64,000 bases of DNA from Desulforamulus profundi (GTDB lineage Bacteria > Bacillota_B > Desulfotomaculia > Desulfotomaculales > Desulfotomaculaceae), in assembly GCF_002607855.1 (NCBI RefSeq), contig NZ_AWQQ01000027.1:1-64000 (forward strand), in the 5' to 3' direction. A program made the position numbers and the translations under genes. Below are positions 55,875 through 64,000 of this stretch, piece after piece. The notes beneath the pieces were generated by a model, which did not search any database, was not told the DNA's origin, and saw only the letters and a program-made list of their open reading frames with translations. The stretch's first letter is position 1. Each line of letters begins with the position of its first letter.

Positions 55875-56870
55875 TTAAGCCTCCCTTAGCCAGCGGGCAA
55901 CCTCCAGGGCATGGTAGGTAATGATGATATCTGCCCCGGCCCGCTTAAAGCCTGTTAATGTCTCCAGCACAACCCGCCGCTCGTCGATCCAGCCCAGTTT
56001 GGCCGCCGCTTTGACCATGGAATACTCACCGCTGACATTATAGGCAGCCAGCGGGTAGCCAAACCGGTCATTGATCCGGCGGATGATGTCCATATAGGCC
56101 AGGGCCGGTTTCACCATTACAATGTCCGCACCCTCCTCAATGTCCTGGGCCGTCTCGCGGATGGCCTCATCCCCGTTGGCCGGGTCCATTTGATAGGTTT
56201 TCCGGTTCCCGAACCGGGGGGTGGAGCCGGCGGCTTCCCGGAAGGGGCCGTAATAGGCAGAAGCATATTTTGCCGAATAAGCCATGATCGGGATATCGGC
56301 GTATCCCCCGGCATCCAGTTTGGCGCGGATGGCCGCCACCCGGCCGTCCATCATGTCGGAAGGGGCAACCATATCTGCCCCGGCCCGGGCATGGGACAGG
56401 GCGGTTTCAGCAATCAATTCCAGGGTGGAGTCGTTGTCCACCGTTTGTTCTTTTATCAAGCCGCAATGCCCGTGGCTGGTATATTCACACAGGCAGACAT
56501 CGGTAATCACCAGTAAATCCGGGAAAGACTTTTTAATGGCGCACACTGCCTGCTGCACAATGCCGTCCGGGTCATAGGCGCCGGACCCCGCCTCATCCTT
56601 CTCCTCGGGAACACCGAAAACAAGAATGCCGGGAATCCCCAGTTCCTCTACAACCTTTAACTCTTTCAGCAGCATGTCGATGGAAAGATTATAGACGCCG
56701 GGCATGCTGGGCACCTCCCGGCGCACGCCCCGGCCATAGGTTGCAAATACCGGGTAGATGAGATCATCCACTGACAGGTGGTTTTCCCGCACCAGCCGCC
56801 GGACCCTTTCATTCAGTCGTAAACGGCGGTGCCGGATATTTGGGAAAAGGGGCACGGTGAACACCTCCAC
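55875..56870 (-). CDS. hemB: Porphobilinogen synthase HemB
   Basis: 331 residues. It joins two 5-aminolevulinates to porphobilinogen. Zinc-type cysteines in [14 protein letters not shown], and the catalytic lysines in [22 protein letters not shown] and [13 protein letters not shown]. Start [22 protein letters not shown] is normal. Its upstream gap to ahbC contains a foldable leader, described separately. It ends four bases before ahbD. Confidence 0.95.
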   Translation of the reverse strand: MEVFTVPLFPNIRHRRLRLNERVRRLVRENHLSVDDLIYPVFATYGRGVRREVPSMPGVYNLSIDMLLKELKVVEELGIPGILVFGVPEEKDEAGSGAYDPDGIVQQAVCAIKKSFPDLLVITDVCLCEYTSHGHCGLIKEQTVDNDSTLELIAETALSHARAGADMVAPSDMMDGRVAAIRAKLDAGGYADIPIMAYSAKYASAYYGPFREAAGSTPRFGNRKTYQMDPANGDEAIRETAQDIEEGADIVMVKPALAYMDIIRRINDRFGYPLAAYNVSGEYSMVKAAAKLGWIDERRVVLETLTGFKRAGADIIITYHALEVARWLREA

Positions 56871-56892
56871 TGTTAGCCTTATAGGTAATGCT

Positions 56893-57028
56893 TACGGGTC
56901 CTGTTGCTAGACTTTTGCGTATTTCTTACGAATCTCGTTGCTGGTCATTTGGGCATTCCTTTAGGGTGTATTATTAGGCTCCGGATTCAGTAACAACGAG
57001 ACCCCAGAGAAAAGACCCATAAGTCTAG
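56893..57028 (-). promoter_or_regulatory. Foldable intergenic RNA between ahbC and hemB
   Basis: On the minus strand CTAGACTT (containing the ahbC stop) pairs perfectly with AAGTCTAG 107 bases on, enclosing TCTCGTTG/CAACGAGA. A competing pair TTATGGGTC/GACCCGTAA uses overlapping bases. There is no T tract, so it is not a simple terminator. It does not match the cobalamin riboswitch core that I know. Confidence 0.45.
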
Positions 57029-58200
57029 CCATTTGCTCCTATTTCTTCATCGGTTAAATAACAGGCGGGGTCTTCGGCCCAGAAGTTGCCGTGGACTGCT
57101 TCCGCCCGGGCGCGGAAATTGCCGTTGCAAAGGTCCAACCACTTGCACTTGGCGCAGCGGCCTTGCAGCAAAGGTTTGCGGTTTTTCAGGCCGGCCAGGA
57201 TGGTATGGCTGAGATCGGTCCAGATCTCTCCGAATTTCCGCTGCCGCACATTGCCAAAGCGGTGATTGCGAGTGAACTGGTCCGCATGAACATGCCCCTC
57301 CCAATCCACCTCTCCGATGGCAATCCCGGTCCGGTTGCCGCCGTTGCGGGAGAGTAGTTCAAAGACCTGCCGGGCCCGCTCCGGGTCTTCCTTCAGCAGT
57401 TTCAGGTAGATATAGATGGCGTCAGCGTGGTTGTCTACGGTAAGTATTTCTTTGTCCAAACCCCGGCGGTGAAAATCAAGGGCCCGCTCAATAATTAAAT
57501 CCAGGGCGGCGCGGCTTTCTTCATGGGTAATGTCTTCCTTAATCATTTCGCTGCCCCGGCCGGAGTAGACCAGATGGTAAAAACACACCCTGGGGATATT
57601 TTCTTTTTCGATCAGGTCAAAAACACTGTTCAGTTCTTTATGATTATGACGGTTAATGGTAAAACGGAGGCCCACCCGCTGGCCCACGGCCAGGCAGTTT
57701 CGAATGCCGTTTAACGCTGCCTCAAAGGCACCCTTGCGTCCCCGGAACTCGTCATTGACTTCCCCGATGCCGTCCAGGCTGATGCCTACATAACCGACGC
57801 CAATGTTCTTAATGCGCCGGGCAACCTCGGGTGTAATGAGGGTACCATTGGTGGAAATGGTAGTTCGAATGCCCCTTTCACTGGCATACTGGGCCAGTTC
57901 AAAGAAATCCGGCCGCACCAAGGGTTCCCCGCCGGAAAACAGCAATACGGGCACCTTGAATTCAGCCAAATCGTCAATAAACTGTTTTGCCTCCCGGGTG
58001 CTCAGCTCATCATATTTTTTGCTGTCGGATTCAGAATAACAGTGACGGCACTTGAGGTTGCAGGTGCGGGTGGAGTTCCATACCACCACCGGCCCGTGGC
58101 CGGCCACAGCGCCGTGGACCTGCCCTTTGGAGCCGTGGGCGTAACGCAGGGAGTCCCCAAAGTTTTCTGAACCGCAAAGTAATTTACTAATACTTATCAT
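57025..58200 (-). CDS. ahbC: 12,18-didecarboxysiroheme deacetylase AhbC (radical SAM)
   Basis: 391 residues. MISISKLLCG opening, radical SAM motif C47, C51, C54 (TCNLKCRHC), LFSGGEPLVRPDFFEL and GISLDGIGEVNDEFRG. The C-terminal cysteines are in CAKCKWLDLCNG and the final AEDPACY. It removes two acetate groups from didecarboxysiroheme to give Fe-coproporphyrin III. Length and the N-terminal extension fit AhbC/NirJ1 rather than AhbD. It is the first gene after a terminator, so it should have its own promoter in the 195-base gap upstream, where no other gene is seen. Confidence 0.87.
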   Translation of the reverse strand: MISISKLLCGSENFGDSLRYAHGSKGQVHGAVAGHGPVVVWNSTRTCNLKCRHCYSESDSKKYDELSTREAKQFIDDLAEFKVPVLLFSGGEPLVRPDFFELAQYASERGIRTTISTNGTLITPEVARRIKNIGVGYVGISLDGIGEVNDEFRGRKGAFEAALNGIRNCLAVGQRVGLRFTINRHNHKELNSVFDLIEKENIPRVCFYHLVYSGRGSEMIKEDITHEESRAALDLIIERALDFHRRGLDKEILTVDNHADAIYIYLKLLKEDPERARQVFELLSRNGGNRTGIAIGEVDWEGHVHADQFTRNHRFGNVRQRKFGEIWTDLSHTILAGLKNRKPLLQGRCAKCKWLDLCNGNFRARAEAVHGNFWAEDPACYLTDEEIGANG

Positions 58201-58395
58201 AATGCTCCCACTTTTCTATACGCTATTTTCTAAAAGACTGTTGCTATTAGAAAACCCGTAAGATGCCTAATGTCATTAACACAAAGCAAAGCGTTCATTT
58301 ACGGTTTATAAAAATCCTATAGATTTTATGCCTTTATAATAAAACGGGCTTTTCCAATAAGCAACATTGCCAAAAGAGCTTTTTATAAATTTTAA

Positions 58396-58432
58396 TCCGG
58401 TCGGGAGATGCTAGGCATCTTCCCGGCCGGTA
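58396..58432 (-). terminator. Terminator overlapping the cobA-hemD stop
   Basis: CCGGCCGGGAAGATGC and GCATCTCCCGACCGG enclose a short loop on the minus strand, then ATTAAAATTTATAAAA. The stop codon lies within the stem. Confidence 0.8.
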
Positions 58433-59955
58433 AAATAATCAGTCATGGCTTGTACCAAGCCGTTAATGGTATATTCCTTTGCTTCAATATCCACCCGCAG
58501 TCCCAGTTCCCTGGCGGTGCGGGAGGTAATGGGGCCAATGCTGGCTACCGTCACTTTCTCCATTAACTGTGGTAAACCTTCTTCACCTAATAGTTTAACA
58601 AAATTTTGAGCAGTGGACGAGCTGGTAAATGTAGCCACACTGACTTCACCGTCAGCCAGGGCCTGCCGGATGGCTGCGGCATCCCTGTCTCCTAAAACGG
58701 TACGGTAGGCAACCACCTCATGGACCACGGCACCCATCTCTTCCAGCGCCCGGGGCAGCAGCTTGCGGGCAATGTCCGCCCTGGGCAGCAGCACCCGGTC
58801 GCCGGGCAGTACCTTGCCCCTCAGGCCCTCCACAATCTCTTCCGCCCGGTATTCACCGGGCACATAGTCCACCATCAGTCCCCGCATCTCCAGCTCTTCC
58901 TTTGTCCGGGGTCCGATGGCACACAGCCGCACGTCGCTTAAATCTCTAATATCCTTTTTATTCTCACGCATCCGGTCAAAGAACATTTTTACACCGTTGA
59001 CACTGGTAAAAATGACCCAGCGATAGGAACGAACATCCGTGATGGCCTTATCCAGCGGGGTAAAGTCCTCCGGGGGAGCGATTTGAATGGTGGGAAATTC
59101 CCATGCTTCGCCGCCCAGGGCCTCGATGGCAGAAGATAAGACACTGGCCTGTTCCCGGGAACGGGTCACAATGACCCGCCTGCCAAACAGCGGCCTGTTC
59201 TCAAACCATGCCAGTTTATCTCTCAGCTTAACAACTTCCCCTACCACGATCACGGCAGGGTTTTTAAAGTTTGCTTCGGTGGCCCTTTGATGGATATTCT
59301 CCAGCGTGCCGGTAATGGTCCTTTGTTCCGGCCGGGTGCCCCAGCGGATCAGGGCAACGGGAGTTTCCGGGGGCCGGCCAAATTCCATCAGCCTGGCGCA
59401 AATGCCTGGCAAATTCCCCATCCCCATTAAGAAAACCAGTGTTCCGGCACCGGTGGCAATCTTATCCCAGGCAATGCTGGAATCATCTTTACTGGGATCC
59501 TCATTGCCGGTGATAATGGCCAGCGTAGATGTGTAACCCCTATGGGTGACCGGAATGCCGGCATAGGCCGGTACTGAGATGGCGGAAGTAATCCCCGGCA
59601 CCACCTCAAAGGGAATATGATTTTCCACCAGAAGTTCCGCTTCTTCACCACCCCGGCCAAAGACAAAGGGGTCGCCCCCCTTTAACCGGGTAACAACTTT
59701 GCCTTCCTTCGCTTTATCCACCAGCAGTTGGTTGATCTCCTCCTGCACCATGGCATGCCGGTCGGGTGATTTTCCAACATAGATTCGTTCGGCTTCCGGA
59801 CGTGCATAGGCCAGCAATCGCGGGCTGGCCAGGCGGTCATAAACCAGCACGTCAGCTTTACGGATGCAATTTAATCCTTTTACTGTAATGAGGCCGGGAT
59901 CTCCGGGACCGGCGCCAACCAGATAAACGAAACCCTTTGTTGTCATCTTCATCAT
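58411..59955 (-). CDS. cobA-hemD: Fused uroporphyrinogen-III methyltransferase / uroporphyrinogen-III synthase (CobA-HemD)
   Basis: 514 residues. The first half (1-245) is SUMT: VYLVGAGPGDPGLITVKG, VTRLKGGDPFVFGRGGEEAE, VVPGITSAISVPAYAGIPVTHR. The second half (about 255-510) is HemD: RRVIVTRSREQASVLSSAIEALGGEAWEFPTI, VIFTSVNGVKMFFDR and ATFTSSSTAQNFVKLL. It closes the ring and then methylates it to precorrin-2, feeding siroheme. This natural fusion is common in Firmicutes. It overlaps hemC by four bases. Confidence 0.95.
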   Translation of the reverse strand: MMKMTTKGFVYLVGAGPGDPGLITVKGLNCIRKADVLVYDRLASPRLLAYARPEAERIYVGKSPDRHAMVQEEINQLLVDKAKEGKVVTRLKGGDPFVFGRGGEEAELLVENHIPFEVVPGITSAISVPAYAGIPVTHRGYTSTLAIITGNEDPSKDDSSIAWDKIATGAGTLVFLMGMGNLPGICARLMEFGRPPETPVALIRWGTRPEQRTITGTLENIHQRATEANFKNPAVIVVGEVVKLRDKLAWFENRPLFGRRVIVTRSREQASVLSSAIEALGGEAWEFPTIQIAPPEDFTPLDKAITDVRSYRWVIFTSVNGVKMFFDRMRENKKDIRDLSDVRLCAIGPRTKEELEMRGLMVDYVPGEYRAEEIVEGLRGKVLPGDRVLLPRADIARKLLPRALEEMGAVVHEVVAYRTVLGDRDAAAIRQALADGEVSVATFTSSSTAQNFVKLLGEEGLPQLMEKVTVASIGPITSRTARELGLRVDIEAKEYTINGLVQAMTDYFTGREDA

Positions 59956-60880
59956 TCCCCTGACCTAATTTGTTGCAATATTTTTTTGCCGCCCAGGGCC
60001 AGTAGTTTCTCAGCCACTTCGATCCCCAGTTGTTTTGCCTGACCCGCCGCTGCTTCTCCCTGGGTCCGGATCACCTGGCTGCCATCCAGCGTGGCGACAA
60101 CGGCGGTTAGCGTAAGTCTTTCTTTTACCACTTCTCCAAAGGCCCCGATGGGGATCTGGCAGCCCCCTTCCAGGTGCCGCAGCAGCGCCCTCTCGGCATC
60201 GGTGGCGGCTCTGGTGGCAGAGTGCTCCACCCCTTGAAGAAGTTGCACCATCTCCTGATCGTCTTCCCTGCACTCCACGGCAATGGCTCCCTGCCCCACA
60301 GCAGGTAAACATATATTGAAAGGAATTATCTCAGCAATCATATCGTCCCAACCCATACGGGTAATGCCGGCCGCAGCCAGGACAATGGCATCCAGGCTCT
60401 CGGACACCAGTTTTTTCATACGGGTATTTAAATTTCCCCTCAGGCTTCCAGTTGAAAGTCAGGCCGGTAGTTTAACAGCTGGGCACACCGGCGTAGAGAA
60501 GATGTGCCGATTCTCGCCCCTCTGGGGAGCTGCTCCAGCTTGCGGCCATCCTTGGAGACCAGCGCGTCCCCGGGATTGTCCCGCTTGCAGACCGCCCCGA
60601 TGGTGAGCCCTTCCGGCAGCACAGTGGGCAAATCTTTCAGGCTGTGCACAGCAAAATCAATTTCCTTTTGCTGCATTGTTATTTCCAGCTCTTTGGTAAA
60701 GAGCCCTTTATCGCCAATCTTCGCCAGGGCCACATCCAGCATCTTATCGCCCTTGGTCTTCATGGTTACGATTTCAAATGTTACTTCCGGATTTTGCTTT
60801 TCCAGTTGTTCAACCACCCAGCGGGTCTGCCACAGAGCCAGGGCGCTGTCTCTGCTCCCTACGGTAATTTTACGTTTCAT
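59952..60880 (-). CDS. hemC: Hydroxymethylbilane synthase HemC, one apparent frameshift
   Basis: 309 residues after correction. It polymerises four porphobilinogens. Start [22 protein letters not shown], with KDLPT and [18 protein letters not shown]. The cofactor Cys is in [13 protein letters not shown]. The break at 60443-60444 needs one C on the coding strand, giving [16 protein letters not shown], the expected continuous text. The ATG at 60880 has GGGAGG just upstream. It follows hemA by 15 bases. Confidence 0.95.
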
Positions 60881-60895
60881 GGCGCCTCCCAAAAT

Positions 60896-62281
60896 TTATT
60901 CCCTCAACCTGCCGTCTGCCACCATTGCTGTGATTCCCTTGTCCCAGCCGGAGGCGGAACAGGATGCTACTTTTTTCTTTTTTTCCGAGGTGATGTTTTT
61001 AACCTGGGGCCGCTGCCCTTCCACATCCAGATTAAAAATGTTTTGGGCAATTTCGATGTATAGATGACCTTCCGGTGATAAGGCAGACTGTTTAAGCTTA
61101 ATCACCGGGTTATGGAGTAATTGGTTGACAATTGAATTGGCCAGGGAGCTGATAATTTTTCTTTGCCGCTCATCCAAATCACCTAACCGGTTAAAGGCCC
61201 GGTGCAGCTCCCGCTGCTTGATTTCTTCCCCCATCTTTTTTAATGCCGTGATGGTTGGCACCACAAACCGGGTGGAAACCCAACACATGAATTCATTTAA
61301 CTCTTCTTCAATAATTCCCTCGGCCTGCACCGCCGCTTTTCGTCTTTCGGCCAAATTGGCGTCCACGACGTTTTGCAAATGGTCTACGTCATACAGGTTG
61401 ACACCGGGAATTTTGCGGACTGCCGGATCGATATCCCTGGGTACCGCGATGTCAATCATCATAATGGCTCTGCCGCCCCGCCGGTCCATGACCTTTTGCA
61501 TGTCGGGATATTTGATCACACAATGCTGGGCCGCAGTACTGGAGATCACGATATCGGCCTGGGTCATATAATGAAAGAGTTGGTCAAATTTTACCGCAGC
61601 CCCGTTAAACTTTTCTGCCAGCTGCATTGCCCTGTCGTAGGAGCGGTTGGAAACAATGACACTGGAGACGCCGTTGGCCACTAAATTGACCACCGTTAAC
61701 TCACTCATTTCGCCGGCCCCCACCACCAGAACAGAACGGCCCTCCAGGGAGCCAAATTCTGCTTGGCCAACTCAACGGCGGTATAGGGAATGGAGACCGG
61801 GTTTTGATCGATACCGGTTTCGGTCCTGACTCTTTTACCGGTGGTAATAGCCTGTTGAAATAAGGTATTAAGGACAACGTTGGTAGTCTGGGCTTCCAGA
61901 GCGATTTCATAAGCCTTTTTGACCTGGCCGAGAATTTGTGTCTCTCCCAGGATCATGGAATCCAGACCGGACACCACCCGGAACAGGTGACGGATGGCGT
62001 CATAAAGCGTATGGCAAAAGGTGTAGTTTTTATCTCAGAAATGTCCAGGCCGGATTTCTCAGATAAAAAGACCACACGGAATTCATGCCGGTGTCCAATT
62101 CCACCGGGGCGATATAGATTTCGGTCCGGTTACAGGTAGAAACAATGGCACAGCCGTCAATGCCTGGGCATGACAGCAGTTTTCCCAGCCATTCCTTCAT
62201 TCCCCATTCCGGAAAAGCCAGTTTCTCCCGCACTTCCAGCGGTGCTGTGCGGTGGTTAACTCCGATTACCGCGATAAGCAT
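60896..62281 (-). CDS. hemA: Glutamyl-tRNA reductase HemA, three apparent frameshifts
   Basis: About 462 residues after correction. It reduces glutamyl-tRNA-Glu to glutamate-1-semialdehyde. [15 protein letters not shown], catalytic Cys in [37 protein letters not shown] region [16 protein letters not shown] and the dimerisation helix at the end. Breaks lie at the A5 run 62065-62069, the T5 run 62027-62031 and AAA 61754-61756. One base at each restores [19 protein letters not shown] and [18 protein letters not shown]. The ATG overlaps the stop of the dehydrogenase gene upstream by 26 bases. Confidence 0.94.
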
Positions 62282-62897
62282 TTTGAATGCGCTCCTTTAC
62301 CTGGTCATACTTCTTTTTTCTTAAGAGATCGAGAATATCGGATTCCACCAGGTGGCTAAAAATTTGTTTCCTCTGCTGGATGTCCGCTTCGCCGGCCAAT
62401 ACCTGGCGGCGCAGGTCCGCGAGGATTTCCATGAATTCCTCGTACTCGGGTCCAAACTGCCGTTCCAACTGGCGCCTGATTTTGGCAGCCAGCGCGGGGC
62501 TGGCGCCGCTGGTGGAAATCGCAATGGACAGTTTTCCTCGACGAATCACCGAGGGTACAAAAAAATTACATCTGGGCGGGTCATCCACCACATTGACCGC
62601 CAGGTTTCTTGACAAACACTCCTCAGAGACCCTGCGGTTGACCTTTTCCTGATTGGTGGCGGCAAATACCAGAAAAGCCCCTTCCAGATCGCCAGTTTGG
62701 TATTGCCGCTGCCGCAGTTCCAATTTGCCCTGGTTGGCCCATTCCTCTATTTGGGACGTAACCGCAGGACTGACCAGTCTTACCCTGGCTCCACACTCCA
62801 GCAGTGAACCAACCTTTCGCTCGGCCACTTTGCCGCCGCCCACCACCAGGCAAAGCTGACCTGCCAGCTTTAAATAAATCGGATATAAGTTTTCCAT
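62256..62897 (-). CDS. Precorrin-2 dehydrogenase / sirohydrochlorin ferrochelatase-type protein (Met8/CysG N-terminal)
   Basis: 213 residues. NAD-binding [32 protein letters not shown], then [34 protein letters not shown] with the family Asp. It oxidises precorrin-2 to sirohydrochlorin and, as in Met8p, may also insert iron. No separate CbiX/SirB-type chelatase gene is in the window, so dual use is plausible. The ATG at 62897 gives the normal start [11 protein letters not shown], and an in-frame TTG at 62930 is less likely. Confidence 0.9.
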   Translation of the reverse strand: MENLYPIYLKLAGQLCLVVGGGKVAERKVGSLLECGARVRLVSPAVTSQIEEWANQGKLELRQRQYQTGDLEGAFLVFAATNQEKVNRRVSEECLSRNLAVNVVDDPPRCNFFVPSVIRRGKLSIAISTSGASPALAAKIRRQLERQFGPEYEEFMEILADLRRQVLAGEADIQQRKQIFSHLVESDILDLLRKKKYDQVKERIQNAYRGNRS

Positions 62898-62910
62898 CTT
62901 CGGGTACCCT

Positions 62911-63873
62911 TTAAAACCTCCTGATACCAATAAAATCCGCTATCTGATAAAAGGTCTGCTTCACCGGCTTATCAGGCAGGGACACCAAATTACTCTTTGA
63001 CTTTTCAATATATCTTCGGGCGGCATGAAAGGAAAATTCAATACCTCCCGCTTCCTTGATGATTTCAATGGCTTCTGAAACCTGCTCGTCCGTCTTGTCT
63101 TGAATCTCAACCAGTTCACGCAGGCGCTTGCGCTGCGGGCTTTTCTCCAGCGAGTAGATCACCGGCATGGTTAAAATCCCCTGGCGCAGGTCACCGCCTA
63201 TGGGTTTCCCAAGAAGCTGCTGGTCTGCCACCATGTCTAAAATATCATCCGTAATCTGAAAGGCCATCCCAAGCTGGTGGCCATATCTTCTCAGCCGCCT
63301 GTGGTCCTTTTCCGGTGCTCCGGCGGCCACGGCACCCAACTGGCAGCTGGCGGCAATCAGCAGGGCTGTCTTACGCTCAATGCGATAGAAATAGTCCCGC
63401 CAGTTTTGCCCCGCACTGTAGGCGGTGGAAATTTGGTGGATTTCTCCTTCGCACATCTTCACACTGGTTTCCGCCAATACCCTTGCAATGATAGGATTTT
63501 CATACCGGGAAATCAATACCAGGGATTTGGCAAAAAGATAGTCTCCGGTATGCATGGAGATTTTATTGCCCCAATTGGCTTTTACCGTGGGGGTACCCCT
63601 TCTGGTCAGGGAGTCGTCCACCACATCGTCATGCACCAGGGTGGCCATATGAATCAGTTCTAAAGCCACAGCCAGGGGCAAAAGTTTATCCAGATTATCG
63701 TTGTATAATTTACCGGCCAAAAGCGCAAAAGCCGGACGCAAACGCTTTCCTCCGGCATTTAACAAGTGCATCGAAGTTTGGGTTAAAAGCGGGTCCCGGG
63801 ATTGAACAATGGCTTTAATCTCATGCTCAACCACCTGTAAATCTTCCCTGACCTGGCTAAAAAAATCCAGCAT
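62911..63873 (-). CDS. Polyprenyl diphosphate synthase (heptaprenyl diphosphate synthase component 2 type)
   Basis: 320 residues. First Asp-rich motif HMATLVHDDVVDDSLTRRGTPT, second GMAFQITDDILDMVAD, with GGKRLRPAF and GDYLFAKSLVL. It makes the long prenyl chain for menaquinone. ATG at 63873 is chosen from the usual family start LDFFSQVREDL, and a GTG at 63888 is also in frame. It lies first in the cluster read leftward. The joining of quinone side-chain and heme genes suits a respiratory anaerobe. Confidence 0.9.
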   Translation of the reverse strand: MLDFFSQVREDLQVVEHEIKAIVQSRDPLLTQTSMHLLNAGGKRLRPAFALLAGKLYNDNLDKLLPLAVALELIHMATLVHDDVVDDSLTRRGTPTVKANWGNKISMHTGDYLFAKSLVLISRYENPIIARVLAETSVKMCEGEIHQISTAYSAGQNWRDYFYRIERKTALLIAASCQLGAVAAGAPEKDHRRLRRYGHQLGMAFQITDDILDMVADQQLLGKPIGGDLRQGILTMPVIYSLEKSPQRKRLRELVEIQDKTDEQVSEAIEIIKEAGGIEFSFHAARRYIEKSKSNLVSLPDKPVKQTFYQIADFIGIRRF

Positions 63874-64000
63874 AATGCAATCTGTCACCTACTTGATTAC
63901 TTATCTTACCACCGTAACAGGTACTTATTCGCCAGTAGTTAATAAATTCCTCTTTATTAAGAAAGACCTTCTTTATTCTGAGAAATTTCCTTTATAAGAG

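Overview
The window looks like part of the chromosome of an anaerobic, spore-forming Firmicute of the Desulfotomaculum/Desulforamulus (Peptococcaceae) kind. That is an inference from gene content: SleB- and DnaD-type genes, DegS/DegU-type regulators, [FeFe]-hydrogenase maturation genes, a siroheme-dependent heme pathway (ahb genes, with no hemE/hemF/hemH seen), CCA-encoding tRNA genes and strong AGGAGG ribosome sites. No taxonomic marker gene is present.

Layout. 1-5 kb: edge of an IS3-type transposase gene, tRNA-Pro, small proteins, a class A penicillin-binding protein, a LysM-superoxide dismutase fusion, and a LysM-SleB hydrolase. 5-10 kb: DnaD-like protein, PHP phosphatase, pstS-pstC-pstA with a Pho-box-like repeat. 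10-14 kb: chemoreceptor and a DegS/DegU-like pair. 14-23 kb: a full Tad/Flp pilus operon. 23-32 kb: phosphatase-like membrane protein, tRNA-Pro, YkvI-like transporter, ilvE and a 1265-residue hybrid kinase. 32-36 kb: five tRNA genes, several small proteins and a lone SIR2-domain protein. 36-38.3 kb: glutamate 2,3-aminomutase behind a c-di-AMP (ydaO-type) riboswitch, beside a BusR-like GntR-RCK_C regulator. 38.4-45.4 kb: a peptide ABC transporter operon with an aminopeptidase and an XRE-cupin regulator. 45.5-51.3 kb: hydrogenase maturation operon (TM1266-like regulator, aspA, hydF, hydE, hydG) behind a structured leader RNA with an intrinsic terminator. 51.4-52.6 kb: cheW, YbjQ. 52.6-63.9 kb: genes for tetrapyrrole synthesis from glutamyl-tRNA to heme b via siroheme, preceded by a polyprenyl diphosphate synthase.

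Two regulatory RNAs stand out. The c-di-AMP riboswitch links an osmotic second messenger to an enzyme predicted to make the osmolyte beta-glutamate. The leader before the hydrogenase maturation operon has a near-consensus promoter, a terminator and a possible antiterminator, and I cannot assign it to a known class.

A quality warning applies to the whole window. I count about 29 reading-frame breaks in otherwise well-conserved genes. All but one are repaired by restoring a single base, mostly in a short homopolymer run. I read these as uncorrected sequencing deletions, not gene decay, so I give each broken gene as one CDS spanning its pieces. The corrected lengths come out as whole codons in every such gene. 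One apparent gene fusion (dppC-dppD) is probably produced by the same error.
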